DNA of 64,000 bases from Actinoplanes nipponensis (GCF_016862275.1 NZ_BOMQ01000077.1:82361-146360), one strand, 5' to 3'. Shown: positions 15,030 to 23,286, counted from the stretch's first letter. A program made the numbers and translations. The notes: generated by a model from the sequence alone, not told the origin.

Positions 15030-16634
15030 TCAGGCCGCGCTGCCCTGGCCCGCGTTCGCCGCGGTACGGGCCAGACCGAAGGTGAGCGCGTCGGTGAGCG
15101 CCTTCCAGCTCGCCTCCACCACGTTCTCGTGCACGCCCACAGTGGTCCAGTCGCGGGCGCCGTCGCTGGTCTCCACCAGCACCCGGGTGATCGCGTTGGA
15201 ACCGTGCGAGCCCTCCAGGATGCGCACCTTGAAGTCGGCCAGCTCGAAGGACTTCAGCTCGGGGTAGTGCTTGGACAGGGCCACCCGCAGGGCCTCGTCC
15301 AGGGCGTTGACCGGGCCGTTGCCCTCGGCGGTGGCGATGACGCGCTCGCCGCGTACCCGGACCTTGACGGTCGCCTCGGAGACCACCGAGCCGTCCTCGC
15401 GGTGCTCGACCTGCACCCGGTACGACTCCAGCGCGAACGGCCGCACGAAGTCGGCGTCCGGCAGCTCGCCGCGGACCAGCAGCTCGAAGGACGCATCCGC
15501 GGCCTCGAACGACCAGCCGCCCGCCTCCAGGTCCTTGACCTTGCGGGTCACCGCCGTGAGGGTGTCCGGGTGGCCGGCCAGGTCCAGCCCGAGCTCGCGG
15601 CTCTTGAGCTCGATGCTGGCCCGGCCGGCCATCTCGGTCACCAGGATCCGCATGTCGTTGCCCACCACCGACGGGTCGACGTGGTTGTAGAGCAGCGGAT
15701 CCACCTTGATCGCGCTCGCGTGCAGCCCCGCCTTGTGAGCGAATGCCGCGGCCCCGACGTAGGCCTGGTGGGTGTCGGGGGCGATGTTGGCGATCTCGGC
15801 GAGCGCGGTGGACACCCGCGTCGCCTTCTCGAGGCAGCCGTCCGGTAGGACCTTCAGCCCGAGCTTGAGTTGCAGGTTGCTGACGACGGCGAACAGGTCG
15901 GCGTTGCCGGGCCGCTCGCCGTAGCCGTTGGCCGTGCACTGGAAGTGCTTGACGCCCGCCTCGACGGCGGCGACGGTGTTGGCCACCGCGCAGGAGGTGT
16001 CGTTCTGGCAGTGGATGCCGAGCCGATCCGCGCCGACCCCGGTCCGGGCCACGACGTCCTGGACGGCGGCGGTGATCATCGACGGCAGCATGCCGCCGTT
16101 GGTGTCGCACATGACGACCCGTTCCGCGCCGGCCTCGAACGCGGTCCGGACCACGGAGGCGGTGTAGTCGGGGTCGTAGCGGAACCCGTCGAAGAAGTGC
16201 TCGCAGTCCACGAACGCGCGCCGGCCGTTGGCGACCAGATGCGCGACGGTGTCGCGGACCATCGCCAGGTTCTCCTCACCGGTGGTGCGCAGCGCCCGCT
16301 CCACGTGCCGGATGTCCGACTTGGCGACCACGCAGACGACCGGCGTCTCGGCGTCCAGCAACGCCTGCACCTGCGGGTCGCGGGTCACGTCGACGTTCGC
16401 CTTGCGGGTGGCGCCGAACGCGACCAGCACCGCGTTCCGCAGCTGCAGCTCGGTGCGCGCCCGGGCGAAGAACTCGGTGTCCTTGGGCATCGCGCCCGGC
16501 CAGCCACCCTCGATGAACCCGACGCCGAACTCGTCCAGCAGCCGCGCGACCGCCAGTTTGTCGACGACCGAGTAGCTGATGCCCTCGCGCTGGGCCCCGT
16601 CGCGCAGCGTCGTGTCGAACACCTGATACGTCAT
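15030..16634 (-). CDS. cimA: (R)-citramalate synthase
   Basis: A 534-aa LeuA/CimA-family Claisen condensation enzyme making citramalate from pyruvate and acetyl-CoA, an entry to 2-oxobutyrate and isoleucine that bypasses threonine deaminase. The TIM barrel begins FDTTLRDGAQREGISYSV, metal ligands lie in GIHCQNDTSCAVAN, and HKAGLHASAI marks the end of the catalytic part. A C-terminal LeuA-dimer regulatory domain (from about residue 400) follows, normally the site of isoleucine feedback. The D-G-x-Q-R-E-G motif and length favour CimA over isopropylmalate synthase. ATG at 16634 was chosen. The 5' leader contains a terminator hairpin and a candidate leader peptide. Confidence 0.9.
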   Translation of the reverse strand: MTYQVFDTTLRDGAQREGISYSVVDKLAVARLLDEFGVGFIEGGWPGAMPKDTEFFARARTELQLRNAVLVAFGATRKANVDVTRDPQVQALLDAETPVVCVVAKSDIRHVERALRTTGEENLAMVRDTVAHLVANGRRAFVDCEHFFDGFRYDPDYTASVVRTAFEAGAERVVMCDTNGGMLPSMITAAVQDVVARTGVGADRLGIHCQNDTSCAVANTVAAVEAGVKHFQCTANGYGERPGNADLFAVVSNLQLKLGLKVLPDGCLEKATRVSTALAEIANIAPDTHQAYVGAAAFAHKAGLHASAIKVDPLLYNHVDPSVVGNDMRILVTEMAGRASIELKSRELGLDLAGHPDTLTAVTRKVKDLEAGGWSFEAADASFELLVRGELPDADFVRPFALESYRVQVEHREDGSVVSEATVKVRVRGERVIATAEGNGPVNALDEALRVALSKHYPELKSFELADFKVRILEGSHGSNAITRVLVETSDGARDWTTVGVHENVVEASWKALTDALTFGLARTAANAGQGSAA

Positions 16635-16665
16635 GGAGGATTCCTTTCCGAGACTGACGACCCAA

Positions 16666-16695
16666 CAAAAAGACCCCCCGCGGATGCGGGAGGTC
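16666..16695 (-). terminator. Attenuator terminator in the cimA leader
   Basis: On the minus strand, a 10-bp stem (GACCTCCCGC with GCGGGGGGTC, one G.U) and a 4-nt loop are followed by TTTTTGTT, only 31 nt before the cimA ATG. A canonical intrinsic terminator inside a 5' leader implies premature termination control. Together with the upstream VLII-coding mini-ORF it looks like branched-chain-amino-acid transcription attenuation. Confidence 0.8.
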
Positions 16696-16724
16696 GGCAC
16701 GACGGCGGAGGGTCAGCCGGCGCG

Positions 16725-16757
16725 CTAGGTGCGAATAATCAGCACGGAGTGGGTCAC
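16725..16757 (-). CDS. Candidate leader peptide for cimA attenuation
   Basis: A mini-ORF from GTG at 16757 to TAG at 16725 encodes M-T-H-S-V-L-I-I-R-T. A second start, GTG at 16745, gives M-L-I-I-R-T. Consecutive Val-Leu-Ile-Ile codons lie 30-40 nt before the terminator hairpin, as expected if ribosome stalling on scarce branched-chain aminoacyl-tRNA prevents terminator formation. No clear Shine-Dalgarno is visible, so translation is inferred from position and codon content. Confidence 0.6.
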   Translation of the reverse strand: MTHSVLIIRT

Positions 16758-16856
16758 GCCACGAAGCATGCCACGCGGCGTCGCCCCCCGAACCCAGAAT
16801 CCACAAGCTGAGACAGCCGATCCCGTACGGGTGACAGCCGCGGGTTAGGTTGGGGC

Positions 16857-17603
16857 GTGGCCGTCGACAATCACCCCCGCAGTCTGACCTTCTCCACGAG
16901 CTACAACTTCCGCGACGTCGGCGGGTACGCCGGCCTCGACGGGCGCACCGTGACCTGGCGCCGGCTGTTCCGGGCCGACTCGCTGCACCGCCTCAAGGGC
17001 GCCGATCTCGAGACGTTCCACGCGCTCGGCGTGCGCACCGTCATCGACCTGCGCCGGCCGTTCGAGGTGGAGGAGCACGGGCGGGTGCCGCACTCCGACG
17101 GGCTGGACTACCGCAACCTGGTGGTGGAGCACGTGGACTGGGAGACGGTGGAGGAACCGGCGGGTATGCCGCACGAGCGCTGGCTGGCCGACCGCTACCT
17201 GAACTTCGCCGAGGACGGGCGGGCCGGGCTGGCGGCGGCGCTCGCGGTGATCGCCGACCCGGCGGCGGCCCCGGTGGTCGTGCACTGCATGGCCGGCAAG
17301 GACCGCACCGGCGTGGTGTGCGCGCTGACCCTGTCGTTGCTCGGGGTGTCCGATGCGGAGATCGCCCAGGACTACGCGCTGACCGAGGCGGCGATGGCGT
17401 CGCTGACGGCGTACCTGGAGAAGACCCGGCCCGAGGTGGTGCAGGACAAGTACCACATGTTCGACTGCCCGCAGGAGGCGATGCTGCTGTTCCTCGGCGA
17501 CCTGCGCGAGCGGCACGGCTCGGTCGAGGGATACGTGCGGGAGATCGGCATCAGCACCGGGCAGCTGGCCGCCCTGCGCGGGCACCTGTTGACGCCCGCC
17601 TGA
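16857..17603 (+). CDS. Tyrosine/serine protein phosphatase (CX5R family)
   Basis: A 248-aa phosphatase of the bacterial tyrosine-protein-phosphatase (PtpB/DSP-like) family. The N-terminal motif FSTSYNFRDVGGYAG and the catalytic P-loop HCMAGKDRTG (Cys about residue 143, Arg five residues later) are intact, and the Lys/Asp in the loop are those seen in lipid-and-protein-phosphatase members. GTG at 16857 lies 6 nt after a TAGGTT hexamer, suggesting leaderless translation. It may act on phosphotyrosine proteins or phosphoinositides; no kinase gene is nearby. Confidence 0.87.
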   Translation: MAVDNHPRSLTFSTSYNFRDVGGYAGLDGRTVTWRRLFRADSLHRLKGADLETFHALGVRTVIDLRRPFEVEEHGRVPHSDGLDYRNLVVEHVDWETVEEPAGMPHERWLADRYLNFAEDGRAGLAAALAVIADPAAAPVVVHCMAGKDRTGVVCALTLSLLGVSDAEIAQDYALTEAAMASLTAYLEKTRPEVVQDKYHMFDCPQEAMLLFLGDLRERHGSVEGYVREIGISTGQLAALRGHLLTPA

Positions 17604-17640
17604 CAGACACGGGGGCGCGGCGGGTGTCTACTTGCCGTCC

Positions 17641-18792
17641 ATGCGCGTTCTCTTCAGCACCTGGCCGGCCCACGGGCACCTGCTCCCGCTGCTCCCGCTG
17701 ATCCGGGCTGCCCAGCACGCGGGCCACGAGGTCGTCGTCGCGTCCGGTGCGGAGGGCGTCGCCGAGGCCCGCCGGCGCGGGCTGACCACCTGGGACGTCG
17801 GGCCGAGCCGGGCCGAGGCCGACGCGGCGTTCCGCGACCGGGTGCCGAACCTGGGCGCGATCCCGCCGGAGCAGCGGATGGCCACGGTGATCAGCGGCAT
17901 GTTCGGGGCGGCCGCCTTCACCCGGGCGGCGCAGCTGGTGCCCCGCGCGCTGGAGTGGAAGCCCGATCTGGTGGTGCACCCGATCACGGAACTGGCCGGC
18001 GCCGTCGCCGCGGCCCGCACCGGCGCCCGGCACGCGGTGCACGGCCTCGGCCCGTTGCCGGGCGAGGCCTGGGACTGGTTCGGCGCCCGGCTGGGCGAGC
18101 TGAGCAACGCCTGGGACGTGCCGGAGCTGCCGGCGGCGATCCTCGACGTGCCGTACCTCGACAACTGCCCGCCCGGGTTGCAGGCCGACGCGGTCCGCGC
18201 CTTCGGCAACCGCCGCCCGCTGCGCCCCACCTCCGGCGAGGTCCTGCCGGGCGAGCACCTGCCGTGGGACCCGGACAAGCTGCCCCACGAACGCAGCGTG
18301 CACCTGACGCTGGGCACGCTCTTCTTCGGCGCGACCGAGGTGTTCCGGACCGCCCTGGCCGGCCTGGCCGAGCTGCCGGTCAACGTGCTGGTGACGGCCG
18401 GCCCGGGCAGCGACCCCGGCCGCTTCGGGGCGCAGCCGGCGAACGTCTTCGTCACCGACTTCGCCCCGCACGCGCTGCTGCTGCCGCACTGTTCGGGCCT
18501 GGTGACGCAGGGCGGGGCGAGCACGATCGTGGCGGCGCTGTGCCACGGCCTGCCACACCTGATCCTGCCGCAGGGCGCGGACCAGTTCGCCAACAGCGCG
18601 ACGGCGGAGCGGGCGGGGGTGGCGCTGGTGGTGCCGCCGGCGGACCTCACCCCGGAGGCGGTGGCCGGGGCGGCCGCTCGGCTGCTGGAGGATCCGGCGC
18701 TGACGCGGCGGGCCCGCACGATCCAGGCGGAGATCAACGAGATGCCGGACGCGGCCGACGTGCTCGCCGAGCTGACCGACGCCCGCCGCTAG
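17641..18792 (+). CDS. GT-B glycosyltransferase (macrolide/UGT-like, GT1)
   Basis: A 383-aa two-domain GT-B glycosyltransferase. The acceptor domain begins MRVLFSTWPAHGHLLPLLPL. The donor domain carries VTQGGASTIVAALCHGLPHLILPQGADQFANSATAERAG, the MGT/UGT nucleotide-sugar signature (H/Q-G-G at its start, D-Q at its end). Such enzymes transfer a sugar to a small hydrophobic acceptor. There are no biosynthetic or sugar-modifying genes around it, so it is an orphan; detoxification or tailoring of an outside compound is possible. ATG at 17641 was preferred to a TTG at 17632. Its stop overlaps the convergent gene by 4 bp. Confidence 0.85.
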   Translation: MRVLFSTWPAHGHLLPLLPLIRAAQHAGHEVVVASGAEGVAEARRRGLTTWDVGPSRAEADAAFRDRVPNLGAIPPEQRMATVISGMFGAAAFTRAAQLVPRALEWKPDLVVHPITELAGAVAAARTGARHAVHGLGPLPGEAWDWFGARLGELSNAWDVPELPAAILDVPYLDNCPPGLQADAVRAFGNRRPLRPTSGEVLPGEHLPWDPDKLPHERSVHLTLGTLFFGATEVFRTALAGLAELPVNVLVTAGPGSDPGRFGAQPANVFVTDFAPHALLLPHCSGLVTQGGASTIVAALCHGLPHLILPQGADQFANSATAERAGVALVVPPADLTPEAVAGAAARLLEDPALTRRARTIQAEINEMPDAADVLAELTDARR

Positions 18793-19091
18793 GGTGCGAC
18801 GTCGGGATCCGGCCGGCGCGACCCGCTGTCTCTTCGGAGGTCCACGTAGTTGCCGTCCCCGGTCACCATGTTGTCCACCGTTCCGTTCTGGTTGATCGAA
18901 TACTTCGGCGGCGGCGCGGCTTCGGATCGGCGGGAGGACCGGACCGCCATGACCGTGGCGGCCGCCGCCACCAGGAAACTGCCGACGCTCGCCAGCTTGT
19001 CGGAGACCTCCAGCCCCAGGCTCACCACGCAGAGCACTCCGGCGGCCAGCGCGACAGCGGGCCAGATCCAGGTGCGGAGTCGTCTCCCCAT
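18789..19091 (-). CDS. Small two-helix membrane protein with amyloid-motif-like tail
   Basis: A 100-aa protein with two hydrophobic helices (WIWPAVALAAGVLCVVSLGL and LASVGSFLVAAAATVMAV), a basic linker, and a tail containing N-Q-N-G-T-V-D-N-M-V-T-G-D-G-N-Y-V-D-L. That N/G/V-rich pattern resembles bacterial amyloid signalling motifs, which are carried by small or effector proteins in multicellular actinobacteria (resemblance only). It lies 30 nt downstream of the unknown gene 19122-20198 on the same strand, likely as its operon partner. Confidence 0.65.
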   Translation of the reverse strand: MGRRLRTWIWPAVALAAGVLCVVSLGLEVSDKLASVGSFLVAAAATVMAVRSSRRSEAAPPPKYSINQNGTVDNMVTGDGNYVDLRRDSGSRRPDPDVAP

Positions 19092-19121
19092 GACCGTCCT
19101 TTCCCGAGGCTTCCGAACCGG

Positions 19122-20198
19122 TCAGGATTTTCTGCGCAGGTTCGCGTCCAACGCGATCCAGCGCAGGTCGTTCCAGAAGAACGTCGCGGCCGGGCCCGCG
19201 GTCGGCATCCCGGAGTCGTCCGCCCAGACCCCGGCGATCGCCACCTCGTTCACCGTCAACTCGTGCTCATGCAGGAGCGAGGAGTCCACCCCGATCAGCG
19301 CGGCGGTGACTCCGGTCGCCGTCAGGGAGCCGCCGGCCCAGTCGATGAACGCACCCGGGTTGTCCGCCTCGATCGCCGCTGCCGCGATGACGTCGTCGGA
19401 AAGCTCCGCCGCCGCGACGCTCACAGCCCTGGCGAACTCCCGGTACAGCGCCGGATCGGCGGGCTGAGCCAGCGTCATGGCCAGCCGCCGGACCAGCCCG
19501 GGATTGTCGGGAAGAACGGACGCGAGGGACAGCGAGGCCTGGTCGTCGTGCCGCTCGTCCCGCAGCCGCACGTCAGCACTGTCGCCGCTCACGACGTTCG
19601 CACAGTCGACGGTGACGACCTGCAGGGGCGCGGAGACCCCGCCGATCTCGAGCTGCGTCGGCGGAGTGGTCGGCGGAGTGGTCGCAGCCCACAGCGCCGC
19701 GCGGAAGACGCCGTTGTAGAACACGCTGTCGGGTTGCCCGACGAGCCGGTCCAGGGCCCACGTCGCGATGAGTCCCAGGTCCCGGCGCATCAGGTCGGCG
19801 TCGAATCGTAGGGTGTCCACGGTGTGCAGGGCCTGGTACTCCAGCTGCGCCTCGTCACCGATCACCACGCAGAACGCATCACGGAACTCCGCCCGGCCGA
19901 CCGAGCAGAACATGCTGGCCCGGGGTGTCCGCGCCGTCGCCGGGGCGTCGGCCAGAATGGTGATCTTGACATCGTGCGCGGTCCAGAAATCGCGGCCGGC
20001 GTCCGCCTCCGGCCGCGGGGTCGCAGGCTCGACGTTCGGTTGCGCTTCAGGCGTGCGGTCCGGTGGCCGAACCAGCCGCAGCCGAGGTGCGCGGTCGGGT
20101 ATCGGCCGGGTCATCGGAGTATCGGCACCGGAGATGCCGACGTGGTCGGTCCTGGTCCGATCCGGCTGCGGCAGTTCACTCCATCCACCCGGGCCCAT
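19122..20198 (-). CDS. Protein of unknown function
   Basis: A 358-aa soluble protein with no motif I recognise. A Pro/Arg-rich N-terminus (to about residue 65) precedes a globular part starting FWTAHDVKITILADAPA. The middle contains ADLMRRDLGLIATWALDRL and, after TPPTTPPTQLEIGGVSA, a segment on VVTVDCANVVSGD. The C-terminal third has ELTVNEVAIAGVWAD and WNDLRWIALDANLR. An ATG at 20114 (M-T-R-P-I-P) is an alternative start that trims the unstructured N-terminus. It is upstream of and probably co-transcribed with the small membrane protein at 18789. Base composition is slightly less GC-rich than in the flanking biosynthetic genes. Confidence 0.6.
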   Translation of the reverse strand: MGPGGWSELPQPDRTRTDHVGISGADTPMTRPIPDRAPRLRLVRPPDRTPEAQPNVEPATPRPEADAGRDFWTAHDVKITILADAPATARTPRASMFCSVGRAEFRDAFCVVIGDEAQLEYQALHTVDTLRFDADLMRRDLGLIATWALDRLVGQPDSVFYNGVFRAALWAATTPPTTPPTQLEIGGVSAPLQVVTVDCANVVSGDSADVRLRDERHDDQASLSLASVLPDNPGLVRRLAMTLAQPADPALYREFARAVSVAAAELSDDVIAAAAIEADNPGAFIDWAGGSLTATGVTAALIGVDSSLLHEHELTVNEVAIAGVWADDSGMPTAGPAATFFWNDLRWIALDANLRRKS

Positions 20199-20243
20199 GG
20201 GTCAATGGTGTCAGCACAGCACCGAAGATCGCCATCGACAGGC

Positions 20244-20273
20244 GTCGGGGGCGGGGATGACCCCGCCCCCGAC
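20244..20273. terminator. Perfect terminator hairpin downstream of ilvE
   Basis: Thirteen perfectly paired bases (20244-20256 with 20261-20273) with an ATGA loop, 12 nt past the ilvE stop. It insulates ilvE from the unknown gene downstream on the same strand. Confidence 0.7.
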
Positions 20274-20285
20274 CCGTGCCACCGC

Positions 20286-21383
20286 TTAGATGACCCGGTG
20301 CACCCAGCCGAACGGGTCCTCGGCCCGGCCCCGCTGGATGTCCACCAGCTCCTGCCGGAGCCCCATGGTGACCTCGCCCGAGCCGCCGTCGGCCACGGTG
20401 AACTCGCCCTCGGGCGACCGCACCGTGCCGATCGGCGTGATCACCGCGGCGGTGCCGCAGGCGAAGGCCTCGCGGATCCGGCCCGAGGCCGCCCCGGTAC
20501 GCCATTCCTCGAAGCTCACCGGGCGCTCCTCGACCTTGCGGCCGGCCCGCTCGGCCAGCTTGATGACCGAGTCGCGGGTGATGCCGGGCAGGATCGTGCC
20601 GGTCAGCGGCGGCGTCACCAGCGAGCCGTCGTCCTGCACGAAGAAGATGTTCATCCCGCCGAGCTCGTCGACGTACTTGCGCTCGACCGCGTCCAGGTAG
20701 ACCACCTGGTCGCAGCCGTGCTCGATCGCCTCGGCCTGCGCGGACAGGCCCGCGGCGTAGTTGCCGCCGCACTTGGCCGCGCCCGTGCCGCCGGGCGCCG
20801 CGCGGGTGTAGTCGGGGGTGATCCAGACCGCCACCGGCTTGACGCCGCCGCTGAAGTACGCGCCGACCGGGGAGGCGATGACCAGGTAGAGGTATTCCAT
20901 CGCCGGGCGCACGCCCAGGAACACCTCGCTGGCGTACGCGAACGGCCGCAGGTAGAGGCTGCCCTCGTCGCTGCGCGGGATCCACTCCCGGTCGATCCTG
21001 ATGAGCTGGCGCAGGGACTCGAGGAACATCGCCTGCGGCAGCACCGGCATGGCCATCCGCTGGGCCGACTGGCCGAACCGGGCGGCGTTGGCGTCGGGGC
21101 GGAACATCGCCACGCCACCGTCCGGCGTGGTGTACGCCTTCAGCCCCTCGAAGATCTCCTGCGCGTAGTGCAGCACCGCCGACGCGGGGTCCATGGGGAT
21201 GGGTGCGCGGGCTTCCACCCGCGGCTCGTACCAGCCTTTGCCCTCGGCGTACCGGACGGTGACCATGTGGTCCGTGAAGATCCGGCCGAAGCCGGGGTTG
21301 GCCAGCAGCGAGGTCCTGTCCGCGTCGCCTACGGGCGCCGGGTTCGGACGGATCTCGAAGTCGAGGTTGTCACCACCACTCAT
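20286..21383 (-). CDS. ilvE: Branched-chain amino acid aminotransferase
   Basis: A 365-aa class-IV PLP aminotransferase catalysing the last step of Ile, Leu and Val synthesis. Typical blocks: LHYAQEIFEGLKAYTTPDG, YLRPFAYASEVFLGVRPA, AAKCGGNYAAGLSAQAEAIEHGCDQVVYLD (PLP Lys in the AAKCGGNYA segment), GTILPGITRDSVI and AFACGTAAVITPIG. ATG at 21383 (M-S-G-G-D-N) is preferred to a GTG at 21407, with AGCAGG upstream of the ATG. It is the downstream partner of leuB (stop 21533) on the same strand. Confidence 0.95.
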   Translation of the reverse strand: MSGGDNLDFEIRPNPAPVGDADRTSLLANPGFGRIFTDHMVTVRYAEGKGWYEPRVEARAPIPMDPASAVLHYAQEIFEGLKAYTTPDGGVAMFRPDANAARFGQSAQRMAMPVLPQAMFLESLRQLIRIDREWIPRSDEGSLYLRPFAYASEVFLGVRPAMEYLYLVIASPVGAYFSGGVKPVAVWITPDYTRAAPGGTGAAKCGGNYAAGLSAQAEAIEHGCDQVVYLDAVERKYVDELGGMNIFFVQDDGSLVTPPLTGTILPGITRDSVIKLAERAGRKVEERPVSFEEWRTGAASGRIREAFACGTAAVITPIGTVRSPEGEFTVADGGSGEVTMGLRQELVDIQRGRAEDPFGWVHRVI

Positions 21384-21532
21384 GGCAGTTGACCTGCTTT
21401 CTGTCACGAAGAACGAAGAGGTAGCACCCGTAGTGCTCCATGAACTTACCCCGAACGCTCGTTCAAAGCCGAGCGCCGGGCGTGGGTCATCGACCGCCGT
21501 GCCGGCGGGATGACGCGGGGTGAAAGGTGAGG

Positions 21533-22570
21533 TCAGGCGGCCGCGGTGGCGGCGACCCGGTCTCCGACCTCGGCGGTACGCAGCGGCGCGCCCGGCGTGC
21601 GGGACGCGACCTCGGCCGCGACCGCCTCGGATACTCGGCGGGCCTGCTCGGGGTGGCCGAGGTGCTCCAGCAGCAGCGACGCGGACAGGATGGCGGCCGC
21701 CGGGTCGGCGATGCCCTGGCCGGCGATGTCGGGCGCGGAGCCGTGCACCGGCTCGAAGGTCGACGGGTACTTGCGCTCCGGGTTGACGGAGCCGCTGGCG
21801 GCCATGCCGATGCCACCGGTCACGGCAGCGGCGATGTCGGTGAGGATGTCACCGAAGAGGTTGTCGGTCACCACCACGTCGTAGCGCTGCGGGTTGCTCA
21901 CCATGAACATGCTCGCGGCGTCGATGTGCTGGTATTCGGTGGTGACGTCGGGGAACTCGGCGGCGACCGCGGCGAAGGTGCGCGCCCAGAGCCCGCCCGC
22001 GTGGGTGAGCACGTTGGTCTTGTGCACCAGCGTCAGGTGCCGCCGCTCGCGGCGCTGGGCCCGGGCGAACGCGTCGCGCACGACCCGCTCGACGCCGTGC
22101 CGGGTGTTCAGGCTCTCCTCGGTGGCGATCTCGGCGGGGGTGTCCTTGTGCAGGACGCCGCCGGCGCCGACGTAGAGGCCCTCGGTGCCCTCGCGCACGA
22201 CCACCATGTCGATCTCGCCGGGCTTGAGGCCGGCGAGCGGGCTGGTCGTGCCGGGCCACAGCCGGGACGGGCGCAGGTTGACGTACTGGTCGAAGTCGAA
22301 GCGCAGCTTGAGCAGCAGGCCGCGCTCGAGGACGCCGGGCGGGACGCTGGGGTCGCCGATCGCGCCGAGCAGGATGGCGTCGTGCGCGGCCAGCTCGTCC
22401 TCGATGGCCTGCGGGAGCACCTCTTTGGTGCGGTTGTAGAAGCGGGCGCCCAGGTCGTAGTCGTCGAACTCCGCGTCCGGGAGCACGGCCTCGATCACCT
22501 TGCGGGCCTGCGCGGTCACCTCGGTTCCGATGCCGTCGCCGGCCACCACCGCGATCCGCGCCACCGTCAC
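21533..22570 (-). CDS. leuB: 3-isopropylmalate dehydrogenase
   Basis: A 345-aa NAD-dependent decarboxylating dehydrogenase of leucine synthesis. Motifs include AVVAGDGIGTEVTAQA near the N-terminus, KLRFDFDQYVNLRPSRLWPG (substrate arginines), VVREGTEGLYVGAGG, YDVVVTDNLFGDILTDIAAAVTGGIG (metal Asp) and PVHGSAPDIAGQGIADPAAAILSASLLLEHLG. GTG at 22570 was chosen for its GAGGGAG 5 nt upstream; another GTG is at 22576. The 350-nt leader carries a strong hairpin and a plausible promoter. Confidence 0.95.
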   Translation of the reverse strand: MTVARIAVVAGDGIGTEVTAQARKVIEAVLPDAEFDDYDLGARFYNRTKEVLPQAIEDELAAHDAILLGAIGDPSVPPGVLERGLLLKLRFDFDQYVNLRPSRLWPGTTSPLAGLKPGEIDMVVVREGTEGLYVGAGGVLHKDTPAEIATEESLNTRHGVERVVRDAFARAQRRERRHLTLVHKTNVLTHAGGLWARTFAAVAAEFPDVTTEYQHIDAASMFMVSNPQRYDVVVTDNLFGDILTDIAAAVTGGIGMAASGSVNPERKYPSTFEPVHGSAPDIAGQGIADPAAAILSASLLLEHLGHPEQARRVSEAVAAEVASRTPGAPLRTAEVGDRVAATAAA

Positions 22571-22683
22571 GTCCACTCCCTCGTTCGATCCGACCCGCTC
22601 GACCTTAGCCCGCTGTCCCGATCTCTGACACGGCGGTCCCAGAGTCTGGATGAGGAATCGTTAAGGGCCCCGGACGCGAACAA

Positions 22684-22714
22684 CCCCCGTCGATCGCGGC
22701 AACGATCGCGGGGG
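22684..22714. other. Large hairpin in the leuB leader
   Basis: A two-part stem (6 bp, one bulged T, then the self-complementary CGATCG pair) closes a 6-nt loop. On the minus strand it is followed by TTGTT. It lies about 110 nt before leuB and could be a terminator/attenuator or end a transcript from the other side. I found no clearly Leu-rich leader peptide, so attenuation is uncertain. Confidence 0.45.
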
Positions 22715-22827
22715 CTGTCACGACAGGTACGCGTGGCTCGCGCCCGCCGGGGGTGCATCCACCGCACGGAGCGGACACGGAAGTGTCACCCGAAGACACG
22801 GCCGGACAGCCCGTGCGGCAAGGACCA

Positions 22828-22857
22828 ACGCTAGCGATGCGGACTAATGTCGCGCAA
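22828..22857 (-). promoter_or_regulatory. Putative leuB promoter
   Basis: On the minus strand, TTGCGC (22857-22852) and TAGCGT (22833-22828) are separated by 18 bp, close to the actinobacterial housekeeping consensus. This would start a leuB leader of roughly 250 nt that includes the hairpin at 22684-22714. Confidence 0.4.
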
Positions 22858-22923
22858 GACGCATCCCCCGCGTGTCGGGGCGACAACCGACTTCCCCGCC
22901 GAGCGGTATGGCACCATGCGCCG

Positions 22924-23286
22924 GTGAGTTTCGACCTCGTGGTGTGGGCCACGGACAACTCGGCCAGGCCGGACGACGTGCGGGCCGCCAACGCGCGGTG
23001 CGCCCGGGGCGAGCACCCGCAGCGTCCCGCCGATCCGCGCGTCGTCGCCTTCTATGACGCCCTGACCAGCAGCTACCCCGACCGCGGCCCGCGGGCCGGG
23101 CTGGCCGGCTCGCCCTGGGCCAGCGCGCCGCTGCACGCCGCGGCCGATCACATCCAGATGCGCCTGGACGAGAACTGCCCCGACGTGGTGCTGGAGACGA
23201 TCGAGCGACTCGCCGGCGAGCTCAACCTGGACCTGCTCGACCTGCAGGACGGCACGGTGTATCCCCCGCCGGTCAAGACCCGCTAG
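22924..23286 (+). CDS. Conserved small cytoplasmic protein of unknown function
   Basis: A 120-aa acidic protein: MSFDLVVWATDNSARPDDVRAAN, a region with DPRVVAFYDALTSSYPDRG, and a C-terminus NLDLLDLQDGTVYPPPVKTR. This layout (SYDLxVW...FYxxLxxxYP...LDLxDPQxxxVxxP) is seen in many uncharacterised actinobacterial proteins. No signal peptide or membrane helix. GTG at 22924 lacks a Shine-Dalgarno. It faces away from leuB and converges on serA. Confidence 0.7.
   Translation: MSFDLVVWATDNSARPDDVRAANARCARGEHPQRPADPRVVAFYDALTSSYPDRGPRAGLAGSPWASAPLHAAADHIQMRLDENCPDVVLETIERLAGELNLDLLDLQDGTVYPPPVKTR

Noticed and set aside
17632..18792. Secondary-metabolite gene cluster around the macrolide-type glycosyltransferase
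   Set aside because: Neighbours are a phosphatase, unknown proteins and amino acid synthesis genes; no core biosynthetic enzyme is present.
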